Shown: piece after piece, positions 45,569 through 56,449 of the stretch
Numbering within the stretch: position 1 is the stretch's first letter
How the letters are laid out: each line of letters opens with the position of its first letter
Assembly (NCBI RefSeq): GCF_042654365.1
Contig: NZ_JBHSGG010000033.1
Location: 62,001-126,000 of the forward strand
Origin: Coralloluteibacterium thermophilum
Lineage (GTDB): Bacteria > Pseudomonadota > Gammaproteobacteria > Xanthomonadales > Xanthomonadaceae
Length of the DNA stretch: 64,000 nt
Reading direction: 5' to 3'
Notes under the pieces: model-generated
Databases searched by the model: none
Told to the model about the DNA's origin: nothing
What the model saw: only the letters and a program-made list of their open reading frames with translations
Made by a program: the position numbers and the translations under genes

Positions 45569-46846
45569 TTGCCCCCCCATCCGCCAGACCTGCTGACCCC
45601 CGCCCAGCTCAACGCGCTCGCGCGCGACATCCTCGAAGGCAGCTTTCCCGCCGTCACCGTCGAGGGCGAGATCTGCAACTTCTCGCGCCCGGCCTCGGGT
45701 CACGTCTACTTCTCGCTCAAGGACGCGCGCGCCCAGGTGCGCTGTGCGCTGTTCCGTCCCAAGAGCCAGTGGCTGCGCTTCGCGCCCGCGAACGGCATGC
45801 AGGTGGTCGTGCGCGGCCGCCTGACCCTCTACGAGGCGCGCGGCGACTACCAGTTGATCCTCGACTCGGTCGAGGAGGCCGGGGAAGGCGCCCTGCGCCG
45901 CGCCTACGAGGAACTGAAGGCGCGGCTCGCCGCGGAAGGCCTCTTCGATACCGGCCGCAAACGGCCGGTGCCATCGTGGATCCGCCGACTGGCGGTGGTC
46001 ACCTCGCCCACCGGCGCGGCGGTGCGCGACGTGATGAGCGTGCTCGCCCGGCGCTGTCCCCTGCTGGAGGTCGAGGTGCTCCCGGTGCTCGTGCAGGGCG
46101 CCACCGCCCCGGCGGACATCGTGGCCATGCTGGAGCGCGCCTACGCCAGCGGCCGCTACGACGCCCTGCTGCTGACCCGCGGCGGCGGCTCGCTGGAGGA
46201 CCTGATGGCCTTCAACGACGAGCGCGTGGTGCGCACCCTGGCGGCCGCGCCGATGCCGACGGTCTGCGCGGTGGGCCACGAGATCGACGTCAGCCTCGCC
46301 GACTTCGCCGCCGACCTCCGCGCGGCCACGCCCTCGGCCGCGGCCGAGCTGCTGGTGCCCGACCGCCAGGCGCTGCGCGCCGGCCTGGACCGCGGCGCAC
46401 AGCGGATGCGCGCCGCCCTGCGGCGCCGCCTGGTCGCCCTCGCCCAGCAGGCCGACCACGCCTGGCTGCGCCTGCGCGCGCAGCGGCCGCATGCGCGCCT
46501 GGCCCGGGGCCGCGAGCGCCTGGACGCGCTGGCGCGCCGGCTCCACGCACTGCGCGACGCGCCCCTTGCCCGCCGGGGGCAGCGCCTCGCCCAGCTCGAT
46601 GCCCGCCTCCACGGCGCCATGCAGCGGCAGCTCGAACGCCGCGGCCTGCGCCTGGCCGGTCTCGCGCGTGCGCTGGAGGCGATGAGCCCGCTGGCGGTGC
46701 TCGGCCGCGGCTACGCCATCGTCAGCGAAGCCGGCACCGGCGCGGTGGTCGGGCGCGCGGCCGAGGTGCGCGCCGGCCAGGGCCTCGACCTGCGCTTCGC
46801 CGACGGCACGGTGCCGGTCACCGTGGATCGCGTGCCGGAGCGCTGA
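45569..46846 (+). CDS. xseA: exodeoxyribonuclease VII large subunit
   Basis: Large subunit of the single-strand-specific exonuclease VII. The 425 residues comprise an N-terminal OB-fold (EGEICNFSRPASGHVYFSLKD within 33-53), a catalytic core with VVTSPTGAAVRDV, LLTRGGGSLEDLMAFNDE and VGHEIDVSLADFAADLRAATPSA (the GREG-like region), a coiled coil that binds XseB, and the C-terminal VLGRGYAIV. It starts with TTG, since no ATG or GTG lies in reach upstream of the conserved LTPAQLNALARDIL. xseB is not nearby. Confidence 0.95.
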   Translation: MPPHPPDLLTPAQLNALARDILEGSFPAVTVEGEICNFSRPASGHVYFSLKDARAQVRCALFRPKSQWLRFAPANGMQVVVRGRLTLYEARGDYQLILDSVEEAGEGALRRAYEELKARLAAEGLFDTGRKRPVPSWIRRLAVVTSPTGAAVRDVMSVLARRCPLLEVEVLPVLVQGATAPADIVAMLERAYASGRYDALLLTRGGGSLEDLMAFNDERVVRTLAAAPMPTVCAVGHEIDVSLADFAADLRAATPSAAAELLVPDRQALRAGLDRGAQRMRAALRRRLVALAQQADHAWLRLRAQRPHARLARGRERLDALARRLHALRDAPLARRGQRLAQLDARLHGAMQRQLERRGLRLAGLARALEAMSPLAVLGRGYAIVSEAGTGAVVGRAAEVRAGQGLDLRFADGTVPVTVDRVPER

Positions 46847-46915
46847 CCACGCTCACACGCTGCGTGAATCCTCCGCGGGTACACACTCGCGGGTCGCGCT
46901 ACCTGGAGAGATCGC

Positions 46916-48343
<1,428 letters not shown>

Positions 48344-48374
48344 CGGCACGTCGCGCGCTCGGGAACGGATGCGC

Positions 48375-48452
48375 GTGGGAGCGGCTTCAGCCGCGACTGA
48401 CCCCGACCGCCGCACGTCCCGCCTCACCGCTCGCGGCTGAAGCCGCTCCCAC
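48375..48452. repeat. REP doublet (REPIN-like inverted pair)
   Basis: Two perfect 22-base inverted arms (48375-48396 and 48431-48452), starting GTGGGAGCGGCTTCAGCC, separated by 34 bases. Each arm contains the small palindrome GCGGCTTCAGCCGC. This is the REP sequence type frequent in xanthomonads and pseudomonads, which is mobilised by RAYT transposases. No RAYT gene lies in the window. The element may also act as an mRNA 3' structure for the aldehyde dehydrogenase gene. Confidence 0.9.
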
Positions 48453-48480
48453 ATCCACCACCACCGACGGAGACGATCCC

Positions 48481-49431
48481 ATGCCCGCATTCCGCCCCCT
48501 CGGCCGCTCCGGCCTCTCGGTCGCGCCGCTCGCCTTCGGCGGCAACGTGTTCGGCTGGACCGCCGACGCCGCAACCTCCTTCCGCCTGCTCGACGCCTTC
48601 GTCGACGCCGGCTACAACCTCGTCGATACCGCCGACGTCTACTCGCACTGGGCGCCGGGCAACAGCGGCGGCGAGTCCGAGACCGTGCTCGGCGAGTGGT
48701 TCGCGCGCAGCGGCCGCCGCGACGCGGTGGTGCTCGCGACCAAGCTCGGCAAGCCGATGGGCGAAGGCCGGCGCGGCCTGTCGCGCACCTACATGCGCCA
48801 GGCCGTCGAGGCCTCGCTGCGCCGGCTGCGCACCGACCGCATCGACCTGTACCAGGCGCACGAGGACGACGCGGACACGCCACTGGAGGAAACCCTCGAC
48901 GCCTTCGCCGAGCTGATCCGCGAGGGCAAGGTGCGCGCGATCGGGGCGTCGAACTACAGCGCCCCGCGCCTGCGCGAGGCGCTGGAGACCAGCGCCCGCC
49001 TGGGCCTGCCGCGCTACGAGGCGCTGCAGCCCGGCTACAACCTCGTCGAGCGCCGCGACTACGAGGCGGAACTCGAGGGCGTCGCCCGGGAGCACGGCCT
49101 CGGCGTCATCCCCTACTTCGCCCTGGCCGCGGGCTTCCTGTCCGGCAAGTACCGCAGCCAGGCCGACCTCGCAGGCCGCGCCCGCGGCGGCATGGTCGAG
49201 AAGCACCTGAACCCGCGCGGGCTGCGCATCCTGGATGCGCTCGACGCCATCGCCGCCGCCCACGCCGCCACCCCCGCCCAGGTCGCCCTCGCCTGGCTCC
49301 TCGCCCGCCCCGGCATCACCGCCCCCATCGTCAGCGCCACCAGCATCGAGCAGCTCCAGGAACTCCTGAAGGCTCCGGACCTCGTGCTGGCGGCGGAGGA
49401 GGTGGAGAGGCTGGAGGGGGTGAGTGGGTGA
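48481..49431 (+). CDS. aldo/keto reductase
   Basis: NADPH-dependent aldo/keto reductase of 316 residues. The TIM barrel contains the catalytic Asp-Tyr pair in LVDTADVYSHWAPGN, the lysine in VLATKLGKP, the RIDLYQAHEDD strand with the histidine, GASNYSAPRL, and the cofactor site near IVSATSIEQL. The closest named relatives are YajO/YghZ-like or general AKR families; substrate unknown. The ATG at 48481 lies directly after the REP doublet, which thus separates it from the ALDH gene. Confidence 0.92.
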   Translation: MPAFRPLGRSGLSVAPLAFGGNVFGWTADAATSFRLLDAFVDAGYNLVDTADVYSHWAPGNSGGESETVLGEWFARSGRRDAVVLATKLGKPMGEGRRGLSRTYMRQAVEASLRRLRTDRIDLYQAHEDDADTPLEETLDAFAELIREGKVRAIGASNYSAPRLREALETSARLGLPRYEALQPGYNLVERRDYEAELEGVAREHGLGVIPYFALAAGFLSGKYRSQADLAGRARGGMVEKHLNPRGLRILDALDAIAAAHAATPAQVALAWLLARPGITAPIVSATSIEQLQELLKAPDLVLAAEEVERLEGVSG

Positions 49432-49570
49432 GATGGGTGAAGCGGGAATGGGGAGTCGGGAATCGGGAACTGGAGAGTGGAGCGGGCTTGGGGGTGTTCT
49501 TCGATTGAGGTGGAACGGGAAGAGGAGGCTGCTTCCGCCCTGAGCGTGCCGACGGACTCCCTCTCCCGCG

Positions 49571-50077
49571 CAACTGGGGAGGGTTGGGGGCGCGCGCGCT
49601 TCCCCACGGCGTGCGTCTCGCCGCCGACCGGTGCCCCTGCCGTTCCCCTGCCCCGACCAGCGGCCCCCTCTCCAGCCATCCCGAGACCCCGATTCCCGGT
49701 TCCCGCCTCACCCTTCCCCATTCCCGCCCCATCCCACCGCAGCTGGGGAGGGTTGGGGGCGGGCGCGCTTTCCCCACGGCGTGCGTCTCGCCGCCGACCG
49801 TGGCCCTGCCGTTCCCCTGCCCCGACCAGTGGCTCCCTCTCCAGCCATCCCGAGACCCCAATTCCCGATTCCCGCCTCACCCTTCCCCATTCCCGCTCCA
49901 TCCCACCGCAGCTGGGGAGGGTTGGGGGCGGGCGCGCTTTCCCCACGGCGTGCGTCTCGCCGCCGACCGGTGACCCTGCCGTTCCCCTGCCCCGACCAGT
50001 GGCTCCCTCTCCAGCCATCCCGAGACCCCGATTCCCGATTCCCGCCTCACCCTTCCCCATTCCCGCTCCATCCCACC
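49571..50077. repeat. three near-identical 169-bp tandem repeats
   Basis: Units start at 49571, 49740 and 49909, exactly 169 bases apart, and the third ends near 50077. Copies 2 and 3 differ at only a few positions; copy 1 differs more. Each unit ends in a CCATTCCCG-type segment. Bases 49443-49470 carry similar GGGAAT motifs on the other strand, making a long inverted arrangement around the array. Open frames that cross the array in several frames give repeat-like peptides and are not believed. Function is unknown; it fills the gap between the reductase and the M3 peptidase gene. Confidence 0.92.
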
Positions 50078-50161
50078 CACCATGCCTTTCGTCATGCGTG
50101 CCCTCCTGCCGATCCGCGTTACCCTCGGGCGTTGAACCGTCCATCAAGGAACCGCTTCACG

Positions 50162-52354
50162 ATGACCAACCGTCTCGCTCTCGCCCTGGCCGTGGCCTCG
50201 GCCCTTTCCATTCCGCTCGCCGGCTGCAGCACCGAGGCGCAGGAGGGCGGTACCACGACGGCATCCGCCCCGGGCGCGACCGCGGGCAGCGGCGACCAGG
50301 AGGCGGCGCGCGCCGAGAACCCGTTCTTCGCGCCGAGCCCGCTGCAGTACCAGTACCCGCAGTTCGACCGGATCCGCGACGAGCACTTCGCGCCGGCCTT
50401 CGAGCGCGGCATGGCCGACAACCTCGCCGAGGTCCAGGCGATCGCCGGCAACAGCGAGCCGCCGACCTTCGAGAACACCATCGTCGCGCTGGAGCGCGCC
50501 GGCGAGATCCTGGGTCGCGTCTCGACCGTGTTCTTCGCCCTGAACGGCACCGACACCAACGACACCCTGCGCGCGCTGCAGACCGAGATCGCGCCCAAGC
50601 TCGCGGCCCACCGCGACAGCATCCTGCTCGACCCGGCGCTGTTCGCGCGCATCGAGACGCTCCACGAGCAGCGCGACAGCCTCGGCCTCGACGCCGAGTC
50701 CAGGCGCCTGCTGGAGCGCTACTACACCGACTTCGTCCGCGCCGGCGCCAAGCTCTCCGAGGCCGACAAGGAGACCCTGCGCGGCATCAACGGCGAACTC
50801 GCCGCGCTGCAGACCCGCTTCACCCAGAACGTGCTGCACGAGGTGAACGCCTCGGGCGTCCTGGTCGACACCCGCGAGGAGCTCGCCGGCCTGTCCGAGG
50901 CCGCCATCGGCGCGGCCGCCGACGCCGCCACCGCGCGCGGCGAGGAAGGCAAGTACCTCATCACCCTGCAGAACACCACCGGCCAGCCGCCGCTCGCCTC
51001 GCTCGAGAACCGCGCGCTGCGCCAGCGCATCTTCGAGGCGTCGATCAACCGCAACAGCCGCGGCGGCGACTACGACAACCGCGAGACCATCTCGCGCATC
51101 GCCAAGCTCCGCGCCGAGCGCGCCGCCCTCCTCGGCTACCCGAACCACGCGGCCTACCAGCTCGAGGAGGCCACCGCCGGCACCGTCGATGCGGTCAACA
51201 CCCGCATGAACGAGCTGGCGCCGGCCGCCGTGCGCAACGCCCGCGCCGAGGCCGCCGACCTGCAGAAGATGATCGCGGCCGAGGGCGGCGACTTCGAGCT
51301 GCAGCCCTGGGACTGGGCCTACTACGCCGAGAAGGTCCGCGCCGAGCGCTACGCCATCGACGACGCGCAGCTGCGCCCGTACTTCGAGCTCACCAACGTG
51401 CTCGAGAACGGCGTGTTCTTCGCCGCCGAGAAGCTCTACGGCCTGACCTTCAAGCGCCGCACCGACCTGCCGGTCTACAACCCGGACGTGCTGGTCTACG
51501 AGGTGTTCGACGCCAACGGCGAGTCCATGGCGCTGTTCACCGGCGACTTCTACGCGCGTCCGTCCAAGCGCGGCGGTGCCTGGATGAACGCGTGGGTCGG
51601 GCAGTCGCACCTGCGCGGCACCCGCCCGGTGATCTCCAACAACCAGAACATCCCGAAGCCGCCGGCCGGCCAGCCGACGCTGATGACCTTCGACGAGGTC
51701 ACCACGATGTTCCACGAGTTCGGCCATGCACTGCACGGCATGTTCTCCGACGTGACCTACCCGCGCTTCGCCGGCACCGCGGTGCCGCGCGACTTCGTCG
51801 AGTACCCGTCGCAGGTCAACGAGATGTGGGCGACCTGGCCCGAGGTGCTGGCCAACTACGCCAAGCACCACGAGACCGGCGAGCCGATCCCGCAGGAGCT
51901 GCTGGACAAGGTGATCGCCTCCGAGCAGTTCAACCAGGGCTACGCCACCACCGAGTACCTCGCCTCGGCGATGCTCGACCAGGCCTGGCACCAGAAGACC
52001 GCGGCGGAGCTGCCCGACGCCGACGGCGTGCTCGGCTTCGAGGCCGACGCGCTGCGCGCCGCCGGCATCGACTTCGCGCCGGTGCCGCCGCGCTACCGCA
52101 CGCCCTACTTCTCGCACACCTGGGGCGGCGGCTACTCAGCCGGCTACTACTCCTACATCTGGTCGGAGGTGCTCGACGCCGACGCCGTGGAGTGGTTCAA
52201 GGAGAACGGCGGCCTGACCCGCGAGAACGGCGACCACTTCCGCGCCACCCTGCTGTCGCGCGGCGGCAGCAAGGACGCGATGGAGCTGTTCCGCGACTTC
52301 CGCGGCCGCGACGCGGAGATCGCTCCGCTGCTGAAGCGCCGCGGTCTCGACTGA
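50162..52354 (+). CDS. dcp: M3 family dipeptidyl carboxypeptidase (Dcp-like) lipoprotein
   Basis: Zinc metallopeptidase of 730 residues, cutting dipeptides from peptide C-termini, here outside the cytoplasm. The N-terminus is a lipoprotein signal (LALALAVASALSIPLAGC) followed by a Gly/Thr/Ser linker. The M3 active site is TTMFHEFGHALHGMF, with the third ligand glutamate about 28 residues on (EYPSQVNEMW). GYNPEVx-like and FEKNGGLTRENGxHFR-like C-terminal features fit Dcp (seen as KENGGLTRENGDHFR). The E. coli enzyme is cytoplasmic or periplasmic without a lipobox. A strong hairpin terminator follows. Confidence 0.93.
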   Translation: MTNRLALALAVASALSIPLAGCSTEAQEGGTTTASAPGATAGSGDQEAARAENPFFAPSPLQYQYPQFDRIRDEHFAPAFERGMADNLAEVQAIAGNSEPPTFENTIVALERAGEILGRVSTVFFALNGTDTNDTLRALQTEIAPKLAAHRDSILLDPALFARIETLHEQRDSLGLDAESRRLLERYYTDFVRAGAKLSEADKETLRGINGELAALQTRFTQNVLHEVNASGVLVDTREELAGLSEAAIGAAADAATARGEEGKYLITLQNTTGQPPLASLENRALRQRIFEASINRNSRGGDYDNRETISRIAKLRAERAALLGYPNHAAYQLEEATAGTVDAVNTRMNELAPAAVRNARAEAADLQKMIAAEGGDFELQPWDWAYYAEKVRAERYAIDDAQLRPYFELTNVLENGVFFAAEKLYGLTFKRRTDLPVYNPDVLVYEVFDANGESMALFTGDFYARPSKRGGAWMNAWVGQSHLRGTRPVISNNQNIPKPPAGQPTLMTFDEVTTMFHEFGHALHGMFSDVTYPRFAGTAVPRDFVEYPSQVNEMWATWPEVLANYAKHHETGEPIPQELLDKVIASEQFNQGYATTEYLASAMLDQAWHQKTAAELPDADGVLGFEADALRAAGIDFAPVPPRYRTPYFSHTWGGGYSAGYYSYIWSEVLDADAVEWFKENGGLTRENGDHFRATLLSRGGSKDAMELFRDFRGRDAEIAPLLKRRGLD

Positions 52355-52376
52355 CCCGCGACGCCACCGGCAACGC

Positions 52377-52402
52377 ACGACGCCGCCTCCGGGCGGCGTC
52401 GT
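52377..52402 (+). terminator. terminator after dcp
   Basis: Perfect 11-bp stem (52377-52387 with 52392-52402), four-base TCCG loop, followed by CGTTTCC. Confidence 0.75.
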
Positions 52403-52525
52403 CGTTTCCGGCGCTGCGTTCACGCCGCTGAACGGGCAGGCGGCGCTCACGCGGCCTGCGTCGACAGGCACGGCGCGCATCCGTAACGTCGTCGGTCCTG
52501 CCGACGACGGGAAGGACACACGCGC

Positions 52526-55042
52526 ATGCCGGTCTTCGACGACTCCGCCACCCCCGACACCAGCGCGCTCGGCGCGCTGCGCGACCTCGCCATGGACCTG
52601 TCGATCCGCTGGGACGCGGACAACGATGCCATCTGGCGCGCCATCGACGAGGAGCTGTGGACGCTCACCGGCAATCCCTGCCTCGTGCTCCACGCGGCCA
52701 GCCGGCAGCGCCTGGAGGCCACGCTGGCGACCGCGCCGTTCCGCCGCCGGCTGGAGGCGCTGGACGCCGAGCGCCGCGCGCGCTCCGCCGCGCCCACCTG
52801 GTTCGGCGAGACGCTGCACGGCGGGCCGCTGCGGCACATCGCCTACTTCTGCATGGAGTACATGCTCAGCGAGACGCTGCCGATCTACTCCGGCGGCCTG
52901 GGCAACGTCGCCGGCGACCAGTTGCGCGCGGCCGATGACCTCGGCGTGCCCGTGACGGCCGTGGGGCTGCTCTGGCAGCACGGCTACTTCCGCCAGGAGA
53001 TCAACGCCGCCGGCGAGCAGCAGGCGCTGTACCCGGTCAACGACACCCACCACATGCCGGTGCGGCCGCTGTACCGCGCCGACGGCAGCCTGGTCCGCCT
53101 GCGCATCGTGCTGCCGGGCATCACCCTCTGGATCCGCGCCTGGGAGGCGCGCATCGGCCGCAACCGGCTGCTGCTCCTCGACACCAACGACCCGGCCAAT
53201 CCGCCGCAGATCCGGCTCATCACCAGCGAACTCTACGGCGGCGGCAGCGAGATGCGCCTGCGCCAGGAGATCGTGCTGGGCATCGGCGGCTGGCGCCTGC
53301 TGCGCGAGATCGGCATCGAACCGGACGTGCTCCACCTCAACGAGGGCCACGCCGCCTTCGCCGTGCTGGAGCGCGCGCGCCACTACATGCACGCCCACGC
53401 GGTGCCCTTCGAGGTGGCGATGGCGGTCACCCGCGCGGGCAACGTGTTCACCACCCACACCCCGGTGGAGGCCGGCTTCGACCGCTTCCCGCCCGAGCTC
53501 GCCGCCAAGTACCTGCGCCGGTACGCGGAACAGGAGCTGCACCTGCCCATGCAGGCCCTGCTCGCGCTCGGCCGAAGGCACGCCGACGACCCGGACGAGC
53601 CGCTCAACATGGCCTTCCTGGCCACCCGCTGCAGCGGGGGCGTCAATGCCGTCAGCGCCCTGCACGGCGAGACGAGCCGGCGCATCTTCACCGAGCTGTT
53701 CCCGCGCTGGCCGGAACGCGAGGTGCCCATCGGCCACGTCACCAACGGCATCCACGTCCCCACCTGGATCGCGCGCGAGGCCCGCCCGCTGTGGGAGAAG
53801 GCCGCGGGCGCCGGGGCCTGGAGCGGCGACTCCAGCGCGGGACACGACGACCTCGCGGCCGTGGACGACGCCGCGCTGTGGGCGCTGCGCCAGGCCACAC
53901 GCCGCTGCCTTGTGGAATTCACCCGCGAGCACGTGGCGCGCAGCATCGCCATCCGCGGCGCCAGCGTCGAGCAGATGGAGATCGCGCGCAGCCTGTTCGA
54001 CCCGGCCGCGCTCACCCTGGGCTTCGCGCGGCGCTTCGCCACCTACAAGCGCCCCAACCTGCTGCTGGCCGACCCCGACCGGCTGCTGCGCATCCTCAAC
54101 GATCCCCAGCGCCCGGTGCAGTTGCTGATCGCGGGCAAGGCGCACCCGGCGGACACCAAGGGCCAGGCCATGGTCCGCGAGTGGGCGGAGTTCTCGCGGC
54201 TGCCCGAGGCCCGTGGGCGCATCGCCTTCCTGGCCGACTACGACATGCGCGTCGCGCGCCACCTGGTGCAGGGCGTGGACGTGTGGGTGAACACGCCGCG
54301 GCGCCCCTGGGAGGCCAGCGGCACCAGCGGCATGAAGGTCCTCGCCAACGGCGGCCTCAACCTGTCGCAGCTCGACGGCTGGTGGGCGGAAGCGCATACG
54401 CCCGAGCTCGGCTGGGGCATCGGCGACGGCGAGGAACACGACGCGCGCTGGGACCGTGCCGACGCCATGCAGCTCTACGACCTGCTGGAGAACGAGGTGG
54501 TGCCGGAGTTCTACGAGCGCGACGACGACGGGCTGCCCCGGGCCTGGCTGGCGCGCATCCGAGCGAGCATGGCCCAGCTCACGGCCCGCTTCTCCGCCGA
54601 CCGCACGGTGCGCGAGTACGTGGAGCGCTACTACCTCCCGGCCGCGCGCCAGTACCGGGAGCGCGCCGGGGCGGACATCCTCGAGCTCACCGAACGCCTG
54701 CGCCGGCGCGAGGCGCTGGCCGCGCACTGGCACGACGTGCGCATCCTCGACTGGCGCGCCGAGACCGTCGACGGCCGCCACCGCTTCGCGGTCTCGGTGC
54801 ATACCGGCGCGGTCGACCCCGCCCTGCTGCGGATCGAGCTCTACGCCGACGCGGTCGGCGACGCGCCCGCCGAAGCGGTTCCGCTGGCGCGGCAGACCGG
54901 CCAGCGCGAAGGCCGCCACCTGCGCTTCGTCGGCGAGGTGCCGGCGCGGCGCCCGGCCGCGCACTACACCGCCCGCGTGATCGGCGCCCTGCCCGGGCAG
55001 CAGGTGCCTCTGGAGGTCCCGCAGATCGCCTGGGCCTCCTGA
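52526..55042 (+). CDS. glgP: glycogen/alpha-glucan phosphorylase (GlgP, short form)
   Basis: PLP-dependent alpha-glucan phosphorylase of 838 residues, releasing glucose-1-phosphate. It belongs to the TIGR02094-type form with an N-terminal DUF3417 domain (LAMDLSIRWDADNDAIWRAI). Seen: AYFCMEYMLSETLPIYSGGLG, TTHTPVEAGFDRF, NGIHVPTW, FARRFATYKRPNLLLADPDR, and the PLP lysine region EASGTSGMKVLANGGLNLSQ followed by DGWW. A C-terminal beta-domain (about 740-838) closes the protein. No glycogen operon partners are next to it. A GC-rich hairpin lies directly after the stop. Confidence 0.95.
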   Translation: MPVFDDSATPDTSALGALRDLAMDLSIRWDADNDAIWRAIDEELWTLTGNPCLVLHAASRQRLEATLATAPFRRRLEALDAERRARSAAPTWFGETLHGGPLRHIAYFCMEYMLSETLPIYSGGLGNVAGDQLRAADDLGVPVTAVGLLWQHGYFRQEINAAGEQQALYPVNDTHHMPVRPLYRADGSLVRLRIVLPGITLWIRAWEARIGRNRLLLLDTNDPANPPQIRLITSELYGGGSEMRLRQEIVLGIGGWRLLREIGIEPDVLHLNEGHAAFAVLERARHYMHAHAVPFEVAMAVTRAGNVFTTHTPVEAGFDRFPPELAAKYLRRYAEQELHLPMQALLALGRRHADDPDEPLNMAFLATRCSGGVNAVSALHGETSRRIFTELFPRWPEREVPIGHVTNGIHVPTWIAREARPLWEKAAGAGAWSGDSSAGHDDLAAVDDAALWALRQATRRCLVEFTREHVARSIAIRGASVEQMEIARSLFDPAALTLGFARRFATYKRPNLLLADPDRLLRILNDPQRPVQLLIAGKAHPADTKGQAMVREWAEFSRLPEARGRIAFLADYDMRVARHLVQGVDVWVNTPRRPWEASGTSGMKVLANGGLNLSQLDGWWAEAHTPELGWGIGDGEEHDARWDRADAMQLYDLLENEVVPEFYERDDDGLPRAWLARIRASMAQLTARFSADRTVREYVERYYLPAARQYRERAGADILELTERLRRREALAAHWHDVRILDWRAETVDGRHRFAVSVHTGAVDPALLRIELYADAVGDAPAEAVPLARQTGQREGRHLRFVGEVPARRPAAHYTARVIGALPGQQVPLEVPQIAWAS

Positions 55043-55047
55043 CGCCG

Positions 55048-55078
55048 CGGGGCGGTCGCGCCGGAGCGCGCCGCCCCG
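55048..55078 (+). terminator. putative terminator after glgP
   Basis: Nested hairpin: an 8-bp outer stem CGGGGCGG (55048-55055)/CCGCCCCG (55071-55078) and an inner GCGC/GCGC with CGGA loop. No T-run, so function is probable only. It separates glgP from the toxin-like gene. Confidence 0.45.
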
Positions 55079-55176
55079 GCCCGGACCGGATACCTCGGGT
55101 CAGCCCGGATATGGCCGCGGGCGCGGCCCGGCTAGGCTGCGCGCGACGATGCCCGCGTCGCCATCCTGCCCCCGAC

Positions 55177-56436
55177 ATGACCCTCGACGTTTCCCGCCCC
55201 ACCCTCCCGATCGGCGATTGGCTCAACGGCGCCCTGCAGCGGCTGGGCTCCCTGTCCTCCCGCGAGACGGGCTTCGACCCCGTCCTCACCGCCGGGGAAG
55301 GCCGCGACGTCCGCTTCGAGCACGACCCCGCCACCACCCGCGTCGCGGACGAGTCCAGCTTCCGCCAGCGCACGACCTACAGCGCCAGCACCGAGGTGAC
55401 GGTGACGACGCCGGGGCACCAGGCGGGCCCCATCCTCGTCGACTACCACGCCAACCTCCCGCGGAACGCGGCGACGCCCGCGGCCATGCAGGCGCTCAAC
55501 CCGATGGACCCCGACACCTGGCCGCCCGGCACCACGGTGGAACTGCGCGGGGGCGACTTCGCCGGCACGCCCTTCGAGGAGACCTTCCGCACGCTGGCCG
55601 AGATCAACGACGTCGGCAGCCTGGAGGACACGCGGCTGGTCATCAACAAGAGCACGGTGACCCAGTCCCGGCCCGTCAGCGAGCTGCGGGTGATGTCCGG
55701 CCCGGCGAGCGTCTTCGACGCCCCGTTCGAGCACGGCCCCGGTTCCGCCGTGCTGGACCGGCAGGACTTCTCCATCCACACGCTGGTGCAGCGCGACCCC
55801 ACGGCTCCCGACCAGCGCGCCGCCCTCAACCACCTCCTGCTCACGGGCACCCAGCCCGACGGCAGCGTGGGCCTGAGCGAGACCGTGTCGGCCGACAGCA
55901 TCCACGCCCTGGTCACCGAGGTGGGCAGCGGCGAGGTCAACGACGTGGTGTGGACGTTCGACGAAGACGGCCGTCCGCTGCAGGCCGAGGCCACGCTGAC
56001 CTGGCTGCCGGGCAGCGGCAGCCACCGCGCCGGCGACACCGTCGAGAACACCGCGCAGGCGGACTTCCGCGTGGAGCACGGTCTCGACAGCAGCGAGCAC
56101 ACCGGCCACATCCTGGCCTACCGCTTCGTGCACGGCCACGGGCCGGTCAACATGTTCCCGCAGAACGGCAACTTCAACACCGGCGCCTACGCGCGCCTGG
56201 AGAACGAGTGGGCCGACTGGCTGGATGCCGGGATGAACATCGACCTGCGCGTGGCGCTGGACCCGCCCGGCGCGGAGCGCCCCGACCAGGTCGTGGTCGA
56301 GTACACCGTGACCGAACCGGAGAGCGGCGCCGTCGTCTACCAGCCGCAGGTGACCGTGTTCGACAACGCCGCGGGCCAGGTGTACGACCGCATCGCGCGC
56401 GGCGACATGCCGGGCATGATCGCCGAAGCGAACTGA
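55177..56436 (+). CDS. putative nuclease toxin with C-terminal Endonuclea_NS_2-like domain
   Basis: A 419-residue protein without signal peptide or membrane segments. Its last 125 residues (from about 296) match the DNA/RNA non-specific endonuclease type 2 pattern: SSEHTGHILAYRF with His311 as the likely catalytic base, then VNMFPQNGNFNTGAYARLENEWADWL, the N-rich metal-site helix. Such domains form the toxic tip of polymorphic toxins, including Bacillus YeeF. The N-terminal 290 residues contain repeated TVxxxDGE-like beta-rich segments but no LXG, WXG, PAAR, RHS or XVIPCD domain that I recognise, so the delivery route is unknown. Next to it, 13 bases on, is a gene for a likely immunity protein. 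A plain periplasm-free nuclease role remains possible. The ATG at 55177 lacks a Shine-Dalgarno. Confidence 0.65.
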   Translation: MTLDVSRPTLPIGDWLNGALQRLGSLSSRETGFDPVLTAGEGRDVRFEHDPATTRVADESSFRQRTTYSASTEVTVTTPGHQAGPILVDYHANLPRNAATPAAMQALNPMDPDTWPPGTTVELRGGDFAGTPFEETFRTLAEINDVGSLEDTRLVINKSTVTQSRPVSELRVMSGPASVFDAPFEHGPGSAVLDRQDFSIHTLVQRDPTAPDQRAALNHLLLTGTQPDGSVGLSETVSADSIHALVTEVGSGEVNDVVWTFDEDGRPLQAEATLTWLPGSGSHRAGDTVENTAQADFRVEHGLDSSEHTGHILAYRFVHGHGPVNMFPQNGNFNTGAYARLENEWADWLDAGMNIDLRVALDPPGAERPDQVVVEYTVTEPESGAVVYQPQVTVFDNAAGQVYDRIARGDMPGMIAEAN

Positions 56437-56449
56437 TACCCTCCGCGCC

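Noticed and set aside
49571..50077. CRISPR array
   Set aside because: Units are 169 bp with no spacer variation, and no cas genes lie nearby.
49113..50147. Repeat-containing protein on the minus strand over the 169-bp array
   Set aside because: The peptide recurs in different frames because 169 is not divisible by three; no start signal, and it runs into the aldo/keto reductase gene.
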